Shown in pieces: positions 35,221 through 43,091 of a stretch of DNA of 64,000 nt (its first letter is position 1; every line of letters begins with the position of its first letter). The stretch is taken from the NCBI RefSeq assembly GCF_034355335.1, contig NZ_CP136422.1, positions 2,824,501 through 2,888,500 of the forward strand, in the 5' to 3' direction. The position numbers and the translations under genes were made by a program. Under the pieces are notes generated by a model. It saw nothing but the letters and a program-made list of their open reading frames with translations, was not told where the DNA came from and did no database searches. This DNA comes from Blautia coccoides (GTDB lineage: Bacteria > Bacillota > Clostridia > Lachnospirales > Lachnospiraceae).

Positions 35221-35272
35221 CTACAAATGTAGTTGTTAAGTATATTCTACAATTATAGTAGATAAATGTCAA
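35221..35272 (-). promoter_or_regulatory. Promoter of the M56 gene with two BlaI-type operators
   Basis: On the minus strand TTGACA (35272-35267), a 17-base spacer and TAGAAT (35249-35244) form a strong promoter. TACAAATGTA (35222-35231, inside the palindrome CTACAAATGTAG) matches the TACA-N2-TGTA operator of BlaI/MecI repressors, and TACAATTATA (35248-35257) is a one-mismatch version in the spacer/-10 region. Centres are 26 bp apart. Confidence 0.72.
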
Positions 35273-35431
35273 GGGGATTTGGAAATAATATCAAAATTAA
35301 AATCGGCAGCAGCAGTTTATCCTGTCTAAGCGGTGTGGAACCAGATGGGTCTAGCTTTTGGCGTAAAATAAAAGTATAATGTAAAGCATAAGAAAGTATT
35401 ACGAATATCATTGATGATCAGGAGGAAAAAT

Positions 35432-35743
35432 ATGTACAAGGCATTTAAAATGAAATTATATCCGGGCTGTGAGGCAGAATATGAAAGGCGACACAATGAG
35501 CTTTGGCCTGAGATGAAGGAGATGATCCATGCCCATGGAGGAAAGAATTACTCTATCTTTCTGGACCGGGAGACACTGACCTTATTCGGCTGTATAGAGA
35601 TTGAAAATGAGGAGCTGTGGGCAAAAGGGGCTGACACGGCGGTCAACCGGAAATGGTGGGATCATATGGCGGATATTATGGAGACAAACCCTGACAACAG
35701 CCCTGTTTCAGTGGATCTGAAACCTATGTTCCATCTGGACTGA
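35432..35743 (+). CDS. rhaM: L-rhamnose mutarotase
   Basis: A 103-residue protein, family length 104. It interconverts alpha and beta anomers of L-rhamnose. 'KMKLYPGCEAEYERRHNELW' carries the conserved His, 'NYSIFLDRETLTLFG' follows, and 'NRKWWDHMADIMETNPDNSP' contains the WW pair of the family. ATG 35432 has AGGAGG ahead. No rhamnose kinase, isomerase or aldolase gene adjoins it, so it is an isolated copy; related mutarotases for other 6-deoxy sugars (fucose type) are an alternative. Confidence 0.88.
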   Translation: MYKAFKMKLYPGCEAEYERRHNELWPEMKEMIHAHGGKNYSIFLDRETLTLFGCIEIENEELWAKGADTAVNRKWWDHMADIMETNPDNSPVSVDLKPMFHLD

Positions 35744-35816
35744 CAGGGGCTGATCTTATTACAGATCCGGCGTGCAGAAACGGCTGTCATCTGCCAGGTA
35801 TGAAAGAATCAATAAA

Positions 35817-35843
35817 GTAACTGTGAAGGTACTGAGCAGTTAC
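35817..35843. repeat. Short inverted repeat GTAACTG-N13-CAGTTAC
   Basis: GTAACTG (35817-35823) and CAGTTAC (35837-35843) lie upstream of the DUF2200 gene. The same termini, with the shared flank GAGCAGTTAC, recur at 44489-44546. Possibly a remnant of a palindromic repeat or a hairpin in the leader. Confidence 0.45.
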
Positions 35844-35912
35844 AATTCAGGAAATCATAAAGTCAATGGAGATTAAGTTTTCGAGTGTGTTTAAAATGTG
35901 GAGGACAGACCA

Positions 35913-36263
35913 ATGAATCATGATAAAGTATATCAGATGAGCTTTTCAAAAATTTATCCGCTCCTGGTCAATAAGGCGCTGAAAAAGGGGCGGCAGCAGG
36001 AAGAGGTAGATGAGATCATCTGCTGGCTTACGGGATACAATAAGAATGAGATCCGGTCAATGGCTGAAAAGACCATATCCTATGCAGATTTCTTTGGGAA
36101 TGCACCGAAGATGAATCCCAACAGAAAACAAATAAAAGGAAAGATATGCGGGATCAAGGTGGAGGATATTGAAGAGCCGCTCATGCAGGAGATCCGATAT
36201 CTGGATAAGTTGATCGACGAACTTGCCAAGGGAAAAGCCATGGGAAAAATATTGAGAGACTGA
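35913..36263 (+). CDS. DUF2200 family protein
   Basis: A 116-residue soluble protein closely matching the DUF2200 pattern: '[20 protein letters not shown]', '[12 protein letters not shown]', '[16 protein letters not shown]' and a C-terminal '[16 protein letters not shown]'. The function is unknown. The start is ATG 35913 with GGAGGA ahead; a GTG at 35898 is in frame but overlaps that site. Stands alone between rhaM and the convergent flavoprotein operon. A CCGGCA...TGCCGG stem with a weak T-run after the stop may end transcription. Confidence 0.85.
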   Translation: MNHDKVYQMSFSKIYPLLVNKALKKGRQQEEVDEIICWLTGYNKNEIRSMAEKTISYADFFGNAPKMNPNRKQIKGKICGIKVEDIEEPLMQEIRYLDKLIDELAKGKAMGKILRD

Positions 36264-36326
36264 GAGAAACCGGCATGGATTTTTCTGCCGGTTTCCCGTT
36301 TTTGTTTATAGTAAAAAGACGTGGAT

Positions 36327-36968
36327 TCAGACTTGTTTGTTCCACAGATCCCGGCGGGTCAGACCATTGTTTTTTACTGCCTGCCGCCAGCCCATCTCCC
36401 CTGCCATTTTATAAAGAAAGCGTGGAAAATTAGGTGAGAAGCAGATGTTTTCTCCGGTTTCCTGACGCAGTATCCTGTCAGACAGTGTGTTGAATGCACC
36501 GGAAAAGTTCTTCTTGGGTCCTTTTCCGGTAGCCATACCGCTTATTACAGGCATCATTCCTCCGGCGCCGATCCCAAGACCGCCGCCCCAGATGACTCCG
36601 GCTTTGGAGCACCAATTTTCCATGATATCCAGAGCAAGGGCATTCTGACTTCCCTCATAAAATCCGCAGTTTGCAATAGCATAAACAGTACAGTCCTTTG
36701 AAAAGGCAGCGTGTTTAAGATATTCCTCTAATCGGACCAGACATGACAACAGATGTGAGGGAAGAGAATCAACATAAAGGGGAAATGCAAAGACCATTAT
36801 ACTGCAGTCCTGCAGGAGTTCCAAATCACTGCTGCCGGGCTGTTTTTTTGTAAAGTGAAGGTTTATGATCTCATTTTCAGAGGGGATAAGCCCCTGCAGT
36901 TCTTTTAATATAAGGCCGGAAGCACTGTCTTTCCTCTTAGGGCTTCCGTTTATCAGGGCAATTTTCAT
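36327..36968 (-). CDS. NAD(P)H-dependent oxidoreductase / flavodoxin-fold protein
   Basis: A 213-residue protein with the flavodoxin-like FMN-binding start 'MKIALINGSPKRKDSASGLI' and 'IMVFAFPLYVDSLPSHL', as in NADPH-dependent FMN reductases and multimeric flavodoxins. The C-terminal 60 residues extend beyond the core fold. It is the last gene of a three-gene operon (TetR, flavodoxin-like, this gene), each overlapping the next by 4 bases. The electron acceptor is unknown. Confidence 0.82.
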   Translation of the reverse strand: MKIALINGSPKRKDSASGLILKELQGLIPSENEIINLHFTKKQPGSSDLELLQDCSIMVFAFPLYVDSLPSHLLSCLVRLEEYLKHAAFSKDCTVYAIANCGFYEGSQNALALDIMENWCSKAGVIWGGGLGIGAGGMMPVISGMATGKGPKKNFSGAFNTLSDRILRQETGENICFSPNFPRFLYKMAGEMGWRQAVKNNGLTRRDLWNKQV

Positions 36969-37468
36969 ATTTTCAGTGCCTCCATTTCTTGAATGGAATC
37001 CAGAAAGGTGACAGATTCCACGGTACAGTAAAGATTGACTGCATTTGCCTTTACCAATTTTTGCGCGGTTTCCTTTTCCTTGGCGGTTATGCCATTGCCA
37101 TAGAAAACGACTTTTAACCGGAAGTCCCTTTTATAGCGCTGCTGGTGATGCATTTCCCCGTTTTTGACCGTAAAGTAGGGATGGATATAGGAGATGCTTC
37201 TGTCCAGCACGTTTTTTACAAAGGGGCTGTAGCTGCCATAAGCACATTTACTGATGATCAGCATTTCACTGCACATGGCAATGTTTTTTCCCATCTGTTC
37301 ATAGGTGTCTTTGAGGATACAGGCCCCCGGTGTTTTTAGCCAGCATCCGAAACAGCCGATACAGGGGCGTATGCTGCCGCTGTCCGTAATGACCATATCG
37401 TTGGGGGCAATCTGCGGATAAACCTTCTGCAGTGTATCTTCTGTCAAATCGTGGATAATTAATTTCAT
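36965..37468 (-). CDS. Flavodoxin-family protein
   Basis: A 167-residue flavodoxin-fold protein. 'SIRPCIGCFGCWLKTPGACI' is the cysteine-containing loop of the NAD(P)H-dependent FMN reductase / iron-sulfur flavoprotein group (C-x2-C-x2-C-x6-C), followed by 'KCAYGSYSPFVKNVLDRSI'. The usual N-terminal phosphate loop is poor, so FMN binding is less certain than for its neighbour. Both ends overlap adjacent genes by 4 bases, and the two flavoproteins may work together. Confidence 0.78.
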   Translation of the reverse strand: MKLIIHDLTEDTLQKVYPQIAPNDMVITDSGSIRPCIGCFGCWLKTPGACILKDTYEQMGKNIAMCSEMLIISKCAYGSYSPFVKNVLDRSISYIHPYFTVKNGEMHHQQRYKRDFRLKVVFYGNGITAKEKETAQKLVKANAVNLYCTVESVTFLDSIQEMEALKI

Positions 37469-38037
37469 TTAGACTGTTCCTCCGTCCTTATTTGGTTGAG
37501 AAATGCATGGAATGCGGAATCGGTGAGAACCCGGATCTCCTCGTTTGGGATGTGGGCGGCTTTGGTGGCTATCATGGAGGCAATGCCGTGTGTGTACAGC
37601 ATCATATGCAGGTAGAGCCGCTTGGCGGCAGTTTCGCTGATAGAAAGTGTTCTCATGATATCCCTGGTGACATCCTGCCTGGCACACTGTCTGTATATAT
37701 CTTCCAGGCTGTTGATATTCATATACCTGGGTAAGAACAGGAAACAGAACAGATACCTTTCTTCCCTGGCAAATCCAATATGGCACCGTCCGATGGACGC
37801 AAAATAATAATTTCTGTCAGCGTTCTTTTCCACATATTCTGTCAGATACCGCTGGGTGTAGACAAACAGTTCCTCCATCAGCTCCGGCATATTAGAATAG
37901 CAACTGTATATGGGCTGAACGGAACAGCCGGCCTGACTGGCAATGCTTCTGGCATTTACGGCTTCATGTCCCTTTGTGCGCAGCAGTGTAAAGGCTGCAT
38001 CCAGTATCATTTCTTTTGTGATCTTTTGTTTTGGCAT
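37465..38037 (-). CDS. TetR/AcrR-family transcriptional regulator
   Basis: A 190-residue regulator with an N-terminal HTH ('MILDAAFTLLRTKGHEAVNA' and 'RSIASQAGCSVQPIYSCYSN') and a helical ligand domain. It is the first gene of the flavoprotein operon and probably represses it until an inducer, perhaps a quinone or xenobiotic, binds. Translation of the downstream gene is coupled through a 4-base overlap. Confidence 0.88.
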   Translation of the reverse strand: MPKQKITKEMILDAAFTLLRTKGHEAVNARSIASQAGCSVQPIYSCYSNMPELMEELFVYTQRYLTEYVEKNADRNYYFASIGRCHIGFAREERYLFCFLFLPRYMNINSLEDIYRQCARQDVTRDIMRTLSISETAAKRLYLHMMLYTHGIASMIATKAAHIPNEEIRVLTDSAFHAFLNQIRTEEQSK

Positions 38038-38131
38038 TTTCTTACCTCTAATATTACGAATGTTATATAACTCTTGTTATACAGTGTGTATGCGGATTTG
38101 TCAAGAGATTTTTACTTCTGAGAAGACTGTG

Positions 38132-38220
38132 AGTAACGGTAAAGCCTTCCGTTGTCCCGCCAGGTGATGCCTTGCATTTGCAGGGCAATCCCGAGGAAGC
38201 CACGCGTCAGATGGCAGACA
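38132..38220 (-). repeat. Dispersed palindromic element, truncated copy B
   Basis: AGTAACGGTAAAGCCTTCCG at 38132 and the following GATGCCTTGCATTTGC-GGGCAATCCCGAGGAAGCCACGCG stretch match the right half of copies at 8029, 48096 and 53565. The half carrying the GGCTTCATAGCAAC end is missing. Rest of 38038-38385: promoter and operator sequences for the response regulator. Confidence 0.6.
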
Positions 38221-38300
38221 AAAAGAAATGGGAGGATCCCATTGATTTATGAAATACTATGAGGTACAATAACATTTAATTTAGGCATCTTTACTGTTTG

Positions 38301-38336
38301 TCAACAAATGTTGATGCTGAGTTGAGAGAATATTGA
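38301..38336 (+). promoter_or_regulatory. Operator with three direct repeats ahead of the response regulator
   Basis: TCAAC at 38301, then GTTGA at 38310, GTTGA at 38321 and ATTGA at 38332, spaced 11 bp each. The same arrangement occurs at 40144-40179 before the ferredoxin/aldehyde oxidoreductase operon. Direct repeats on one helical face are typical OmpR-family binding sites. Confidence 0.7.
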
Positions 38337-38385
38337 TGCAGAGAGAGTAGCATATTAAGAGACTATAAAGTTATGGGAGGTAAGC

Positions 38386-39057
38386 ATGTTCAGAATATTG
38401 ATCGTAGAAGATGACACAGAACTCCGCCAGCTTTTCCAGAGGGTACTGGTGAAAAACGGATATTCCGTCAAAGGTGTTGCCAATGGACGTGAAGCTCTGG
38501 ATGCCATGGAGCAGGAATATGTGGATTTGATCATTTCGGATATCATGATGCCGGTAATGGATGGATATGAGCTGGTACAGGCCCTTCGTGACGCCGGATA
38601 TCAGAACCCGGTTCTGATGATCACAGCCAAGGATGCCTTTGATGACATGAAGCTGGGATTCCTGTCCGGAACAGATGACTATATGGTAAAGCCCGTCAAT
38701 GTAAATGAAATGGTGTTGAGAGTAGGCGCGTTGCTGCGGCGTGCTCAAATGGCCAGCAGCCGCAGGCAGGTCATAGGCAGTACAGAACTGAATTACGATT
38801 CTATGACAGTTATTACCGATGGAAAATCTTATGTTCTTCCGCAGAAGGAATTCATGCTGCTGTATAAAATGGTCTCTTTTCCGGGACGTATTTTCACCAG
38901 ACAGCAGATCATGGATGAGATATGGGGATATTATGCGGATACAGATACTCATACAGTAGATGTACATATTGCAAGACTTCGGGAGCGTTTTAGAGATAAC
39001 CCTGATTTTCAGATCATTACGCTCCGCGGTGTGGGATATAAGGTGATGAAGAAATGA
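38386..39057 (+). CDS. OmpR-family response regulator
   Basis: A 223-residue two-component regulator. In the receiver domain the phospho-acceptor Asp lies in 'VDLIISDIMMPVMDGYELV' (near residue 51), and the conserved Lys in 'YMVKPVN'. The winged-helix DNA-binding domain closes with 'YYADTDTHTVDVHIARLRER' and 'ITLRGVGYKV'. GGGAGG precedes ATG 38386. It overlaps the kinase gene by 4 bases. Operator repeats in front of this gene and of the AOR operon suggest it autoregulates and activates that operon. Confidence 0.93.
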   Translation: MFRILIVEDDTELRQLFQRVLVKNGYSVKGVANGREALDAMEQEYVDLIISDIMMPVMDGYELVQALRDAGYQNPVLMITAKDAFDDMKLGFLSGTDDYMVKPVNVNEMVLRVGALLRRAQMASSRRQVIGSTELNYDSMTVITDGKSYVLPQKEFMLLYKMVSFPGRIFTRQQIMDEIWGYYADTDTHTVDVHIARLRERFRDNPDFQIITLRGVGYKVMKK

Positions 39058-40100
39058 AAATATTCAAAGGCAAAAAATCAAGGATCAATATGCGCAGATA
39101 TTTTATGTTCATCATATTAGGTATTCTTATCAGTGCATATATTCTGTCTTTGGTCATTATAATGTTTCTGAACAAAGTTTTTGAATCTTCAACTGCTTTA
39201 CCGGAGACAACAGCTCAGATTCTGCTCAGCATCCTGGTGGGCGGTATTCTGGCGTCTCTTCTCAGTAAGATCATACTTTCCCCCATCGAGAAGCTGAATC
39301 AGAAAATGGGAAAGGTGGCGGAAGGAGATTTTAACCTAAAGCTTGAGACAGAAAGCAAGATAGACGAGATACAGGATCTGTACAGTAACTTCAATCAAAT
39401 GGTAAAAGAACTGGAATCCACAGAGATGCTGCAGATGGATTTTATATCCAATGTATCCCATGAATTTAAAACTCCCATCAATGCTATCGAGGGGTATGCC
39501 ATGCTGCTGCAGGACAATCCCCAGTTTTCAAAAGAGCAGGCAGAGTATGTCAATAAAATCCTATTTAATACAATGCGCCTTTCAAAACTTACCAGCAATA
39601 TATTATTACTGGCAAAAATAGACAACCAGACGCTTTTCTCAAGATTTGAAAGATACCGGCTGGATGAGCAGATCCGCCAGGCTATCGTGGTTTTGGAATC
39701 GAAATGGACAGACAAGGAGATCGAGCTGGATGTGGAGATGGAAGAGGTATTTTATACGGGAAATGAAGCCCTGTTGTTTCATGCGTGGAGAAATCTCATT
39801 GATAACGCGGTTAAGTTTAATCCCATAGGCGGCAGTGTTGTGATCAGGCTGAAGGTGATCTGCGCAAGTGTTGTCTTTACGATCCGGGATTTTGGACCGG
39901 GAATCCGGGAAGAAGAAGCAAGGCGTATATTTGATAAATTCTATCAGGCAGACAGCTTTCATATGGATGAAGGCAACGGACTGGGGCTTGCATTGGTTAA
40001 AAAGATCATCTCCGTTCACAGCGGAACGATCAGGGTTGAGAACAGGGAGGATGGAGGATGTGAATTCACAGTCACGCTTCCGGTCACAGAGAAATTTTGA
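39054..40100 (+). CDS. Sensor histidine kinase
   Basis: A 348-residue membrane kinase partnered with the preceding regulator. Two transmembrane helices (about 15-42 and 57-80) are separated by only a short outside loop, so it has essentially no extracellular sensor and may sense within the membrane or through partners. A HAMP domain follows, then the phospho-His in 'SNVSHEFKTPINAIEGYAML', the N box 'NLIDNAVKFN', G1 'IRDFGPGI' and G2 'GNGLGLALVKKI'. A terminator directly follows the stop. Confidence 0.92.
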   Translation: MKIFKGKKSRINMRRYFMFIILGILISAYILSLVIIMFLNKVFESSTALPETTAQILLSILVGGILASLLSKIILSPIEKLNQKMGKVAEGDFNLKLETESKIDEIQDLYSNFNQMVKELESTEMLQMDFISNVSHEFKTPINAIEGYAMLLQDNPQFSKEQAEYVNKILFNTMRLSKLTSNILLLAKIDNQTLFSRFERYRLDEQIRQAIVVLESKWTDKEIELDVEMEEVFYTGNEALLFHAWRNLIDNAVKFNPIGGSVVIRLKVICASVVFTIRDFGPGIREEEARRIFDKFYQADSFHMDEGNGLGLALVKKIISVHSGTIRVENREDGGCEFTVTLPVTEKF

Positions 40101-40127
40101 CGGCGGAGAGAAATCTCCGCCGTTTTT
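40101..40127 (+). terminator. Intrinsic terminator after the two-component operon
   Basis: Perfect 9-base stem CGGCGGAGA (40101-40109) with TCTCCGCCG (40114-40122), GAAA tetraloop and five T. It separates the two-component genes from the AOR operon, so the latter needs its own promoter. Confidence 0.92.
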
Positions 40128-40143
40128 CTGCTTTCTACCTTTC

Positions 40144-40179
40144 TCAACGATTGTTGATATTCAGTTGACGAAAAATTGT
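40144..40179 (+). promoter_or_regulatory. Operator with three direct repeats ahead of the ferredoxin/AOR operon
   Basis: TCAAC at 40144, GTTGA at 40153, GTTGA at 40164 and ATTGT at 40175, in exactly the spacing (9, 11, 11) found at 38301-38336. The middle repeat overlaps TTGACG, a possible -35; TACAAT (40191-40196) or TATAAC may be the -10. Fits activation by the adjacent response regulator. Confidence 0.72.
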
Positions 40180-40253
40180 ACTTGAAATTGTACAATATAA
40201 CAAACCGGAAAATCCGGCCGCCGGGTATCAAAACGACAAGAAAGGAGATTTTT

Positions 40254-40766
40254 ATGCCAAAAGAAAAAAAGTTAATGCAGGAAAAGATACCTCTTTCCAA
40301 AGGTGTGATACATGTCAATGAGAGGTTATGCGGTGCGTGTAAAGTTTGCATGTTTGCCTGTTCCTTGGCAAATGACGGGGCAGCGGCGCTGGATCTGGCA
40401 AGGATACAGGTGAATTCTGATGATATTGATGAATTCGATACCTTTGCGGAGCCTTGTCTCCAGTGTGTCGACCCTCAATGTATGAGACATTGTCCTGTGG
40501 GTGCCATATATGCAGACGAAACCACCGGTGCCAGAGTTATCAACCAGGAAATTTGTATCGGTTGTAAATTATGTATCAAACACTGCCCCTATGAACTGCC
40601 GCGGATCCGTTTTGATGCGGTCAAGAAAAAAGCCACCAAGTGCAATCTGTGCAATGGAGATCCCCAGTGCGTAAAACTCTGTCCCACCGGTGCTCTAACT
40701 TACGTTACGGATCCCGAAGGTGTGCAAACTGGCTACGGCGCTGAAAAGGAGGTATCAAAGGGATGA
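40254..40766 (+). CDS. Four-cluster ferredoxin-type electron-transfer subunit
   Basis: A 170-residue iron-sulfur protein with sixteen cysteines in four sets: CGACKVCMFAC, CLQCVDPQCMRHCP, CIGCKLCIKHCP and CNLCNGDPQCVKLCP. This is the pattern of DMSO-reductase B / HycB-like subunits with four [4Fe-4S] clusters. ATG 40254 has AAGGAG ahead; an upstream in-frame start at 40176 would include the promoter region. It overlaps the aldehyde oxidoreductase start by 4 bases, so it is the likely electron partner of that enzyme. Confidence 0.92.
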   Translation: MPKEKKLMQEKIPLSKGVIHVNERLCGACKVCMFACSLANDGAAALDLARIQVNSDDIDEFDTFAEPCLQCVDPQCMRHCPVGAIYADETTGARVINQEICIGCKLCIKHCPYELPRIRFDAVKKKATKCNLCNGDPQCVKLCPTGALTYVTDPEGVQTGYGAEKEVSKG

Positions 40767-42892
40767 AGGAATTAAACGGATATGCAGGAAAAATGTTGAG
40801 AGTGGATCTTTCTTCCGGAGAAGTGACGGAATTTTCAAGTTCTCCGTATCTGCCCAAGTATCTGGGCGGCAGAGGTCTGGCCGCAAGACTTTACTGGGAT
40901 GAGATCAAACGGGAAACAGAACCTTTTGACCCGGACAATAAACTTATTTTTGTACCCGGCGGATTGAACAGCACCGGAGCTGTGGGAGCATCGAAAAGTT
41001 ATCTTACATCAAAGTCTCCTTATCAGTATCCCTGCCATTCTTTCCACTGTACAGAAGCGTCTAATGTGGGGCCTCAGATCAAACGCGCTGGATATGACGC
41101 GCTTATCATTGAGGGAAAAGCCCATAAACCGGTCTATTTACATATTTATAACGGCAAGGTGGAGATACTGGATGCTCAGGAATATTGGGGACAGGGGACA
41201 TGTGCTGTGCGAAACGCCCTGCTTGAAAAACATGGCGGCAATGTTGTGGTGTCCTGTATTGGCCCGGCAGGGGAAAATCTTGCTGTTCAGGCCGGAATCT
41301 TCAACTCCTGTTCCTCTGTCTTTGCCAGAGGCGGATTCGGGGCGGTTTTTGGTTCCAAAAATCTGAAGGCGATCGTTATCGGCGGCACTGGCAGGATAAA
41401 GGTGTCGGATCCATTCAAACTTTTAGAGGTCAACAAAAAAAGAGCGAGTATTACTGAAATAAAGGTGGGCGAAGAAAAGGTGGTTGATGGCCGGAAGATC
41501 AAAGGTGAGATGGACCCGCCATGGCAGTCCAGAGGACTGCTGCCATTTTTATCCGGAAGCATGGTAGAAGCCGCTAAAAGAGGAGAGATCACATTCAAAA
41601 AGCAGGGGTGTGAGGGCTGTCCCTACCACTGCCGTACCATGATAAAATTTGCGGATGGTTCTTCCACTCTCGTTGTCAAATGCGCAGGCGCGTTTGGCGG
41701 CGCCCATGAAATCTCTGCCGCCGCCGCAGCCAACAATACAAAGGAACATCTGAACATGCAGGCAGCAGCCATGAACATCATGGATGCAGTCAACCAGGAT
41801 GTAGTCGACTTCTGGAGGGTTTTGATCGATCTCGGCTTTGATATCATGCAGCTCATCTGTATCAACGGCCAGACAGAACCGATCACGCTGGAAGATAATA
41901 CCCATGAGCACGGTCTCGACGGAGGAGACTGGCTTTCCATGCTGCATGAAGCCGGCATCCTCAATGAGGAGAACACGGGACTGCCTTACAATAACGGCAA
42001 ATATCACACAAAAGAATGGTTGATCAAATTATGTGAGATCATTGCTTACCGGAAGGGCTTCGGGGATATTCTGGCCCAGGGACCGGGACCTGCCACGGAA
42101 TACATTGTTTCACATGAAGAATTTGGCCCTGACAGAGCCAAGGCTGTTGATATTTACCACAGGTGTTGTCCGAAAGCTGGACCTATATGCAGCCATGATT
42201 TTAAACATGCTATGTATACCCCGAATCCTGTGAGGAGCATCTATGCCGCGGTAAGTGACAGAGTGGGCAATAACCCGGAGCCGTATTGGTTCGGCACTCA
42301 TAATGAGGTGCCCAGTGAGTCTCCGGAAGTGATCGAGAAATGGTTTGGGGGCAGCCGTGATATTCTGGATTATTATGCCTGGAACATAGAGCAGGTAAAA
42401 GCAGCTATCGCCCATGAGGACAATGCCATGCTGACAGACAGTATCGGTACCTGTACCTACATTGACCACATGCAGCGCAAGGTGCTGCGCATGTCTATGG
42501 CACGTGAACCGATCAATACCGTTCAGGAACTTCTTGAGAATTCCCCCAATGGAGGCCCGGAATATTTAAGCGCTGTGACCGGCGAAACCGTCACCTATGA
42601 GGAACTGATCGAACAGGCGAAAGCCTCTGTAAATATGGTAAGGGCCTGCTGGGTGAGAGACGGTTATACGGAGACCGGTGTTTTCGATACATTTTGGGAT
42701 ATTCAGTTTGAGGTGAGGAACAGAGAGACAGGCGCCCTTGGACTGCCGAAAGAAAAATTTGAAAAAGCCATTCAGGATTACTATGGCCTGAGAGGATGGA
42801 TAAACGGGGTTCCCACAAGAGATACACTGGAGCATTACGGCCTTCAGGATGTTGCGGATGAGTTGGAGGAAAGAGGCTTACTGCAGGGATAG
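40763..42892 (+). CDS. Aldehyde ferredoxin oxidoreductase family protein (W/Mo enzyme)
   Basis: A 709-residue enzyme of the AOR family that interconverts aldehydes and carboxylates with a tungsten or molybdenum bis-pterin cofactor. The N-terminal pterin-binding domain begins 'LNGYAGKMLRVDLSSGEV' and includes 'YLGGRGLAARLYWDEI'. The [4Fe-4S] ligands are C283, C286 and C290 in CEGCPYHC plus a later Cys, probably in 'DSIGTCTYIDH'. It is longer than classical AOR (about 605), closer to the Clostridial AOR-like group with a ferredoxin subunit. The substrate is unknown. No cofactor-synthesis genes are adjacent. Confidence 0.9.
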   Translation: MKELNGYAGKMLRVDLSSGEVTEFSSSPYLPKYLGGRGLAARLYWDEIKRETEPFDPDNKLIFVPGGLNSTGAVGASKSYLTSKSPYQYPCHSFHCTEASNVGPQIKRAGYDALIIEGKAHKPVYLHIYNGKVEILDAQEYWGQGTCAVRNALLEKHGGNVVVSCIGPAGENLAVQAGIFNSCSSVFARGGFGAVFGSKNLKAIVIGGTGRIKVSDPFKLLEVNKKRASITEIKVGEEKVVDGRKIKGEMDPPWQSRGLLPFLSGSMVEAAKRGEITFKKQGCEGCPYHCRTMIKFADGSSTLVVKCAGAFGGAHEISAAAAANNTKEHLNMQAAAMNIMDAVNQDVVDFWRVLIDLGFDIMQLICINGQTEPITLEDNTHEHGLDGGDWLSMLHEAGILNEENTGLPYNNGKYHTKEWLIKLCEIIAYRKGFGDILAQGPGPATEYIVSHEEFGPDRAKAVDIYHRCCPKAGPICSHDFKHAMYTPNPVRSIYAAVSDRVGNNPEPYWFGTHNEVPSESPEVIEKWFGGSRDILDYYAWNIEQVKAAIAHEDNAMLTDSIGTCTYIDHMQRKVLRMSMAREPINTVQELLENSPNGGPEYLSAVTGETVTYEELIEQAKASVNMVRACWVRDGYTETGVFDTFWDIQFEVRNRETGALGLPKEKFEKAIQDYYGLRGWINGVPTRDTLEHYGLQDVADELEERGLLQG

Positions 42893-42973
42893 CAGGTGAA
42901 CAGGAAAAGCTTTGGCCAGATTTTTGTACCACATGTTTCATTCCGGTTATAATGTCATAAAAATATTGCCATA

Positions 42974-42997
42974 CAAACAAATGTTTGGTAAGATAAT
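42974..42997 (+). promoter_or_regulatory. LexA-like dyad and -10 ahead of rarA
   Basis: CAAAC-AAAT-GTTTG (42974-42987) is an inverted repeat with the GAAC-N4-GTTC geometry of Firmicute LexA boxes but with A/T at the outer base on both sides. GATAAT (42992-42997) follows, as the -10 follows the clear LexA box at 45528. Confidence 0.4.
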
Positions 42998-43091
42998 AAC
43001 AGAGACTCAGACAGGTCTGTGTATATCTGAACGGATCATATTTATATATGGCAGAAGTACGGATTCCGGGAGGATAATGGGAGGTACGGAT

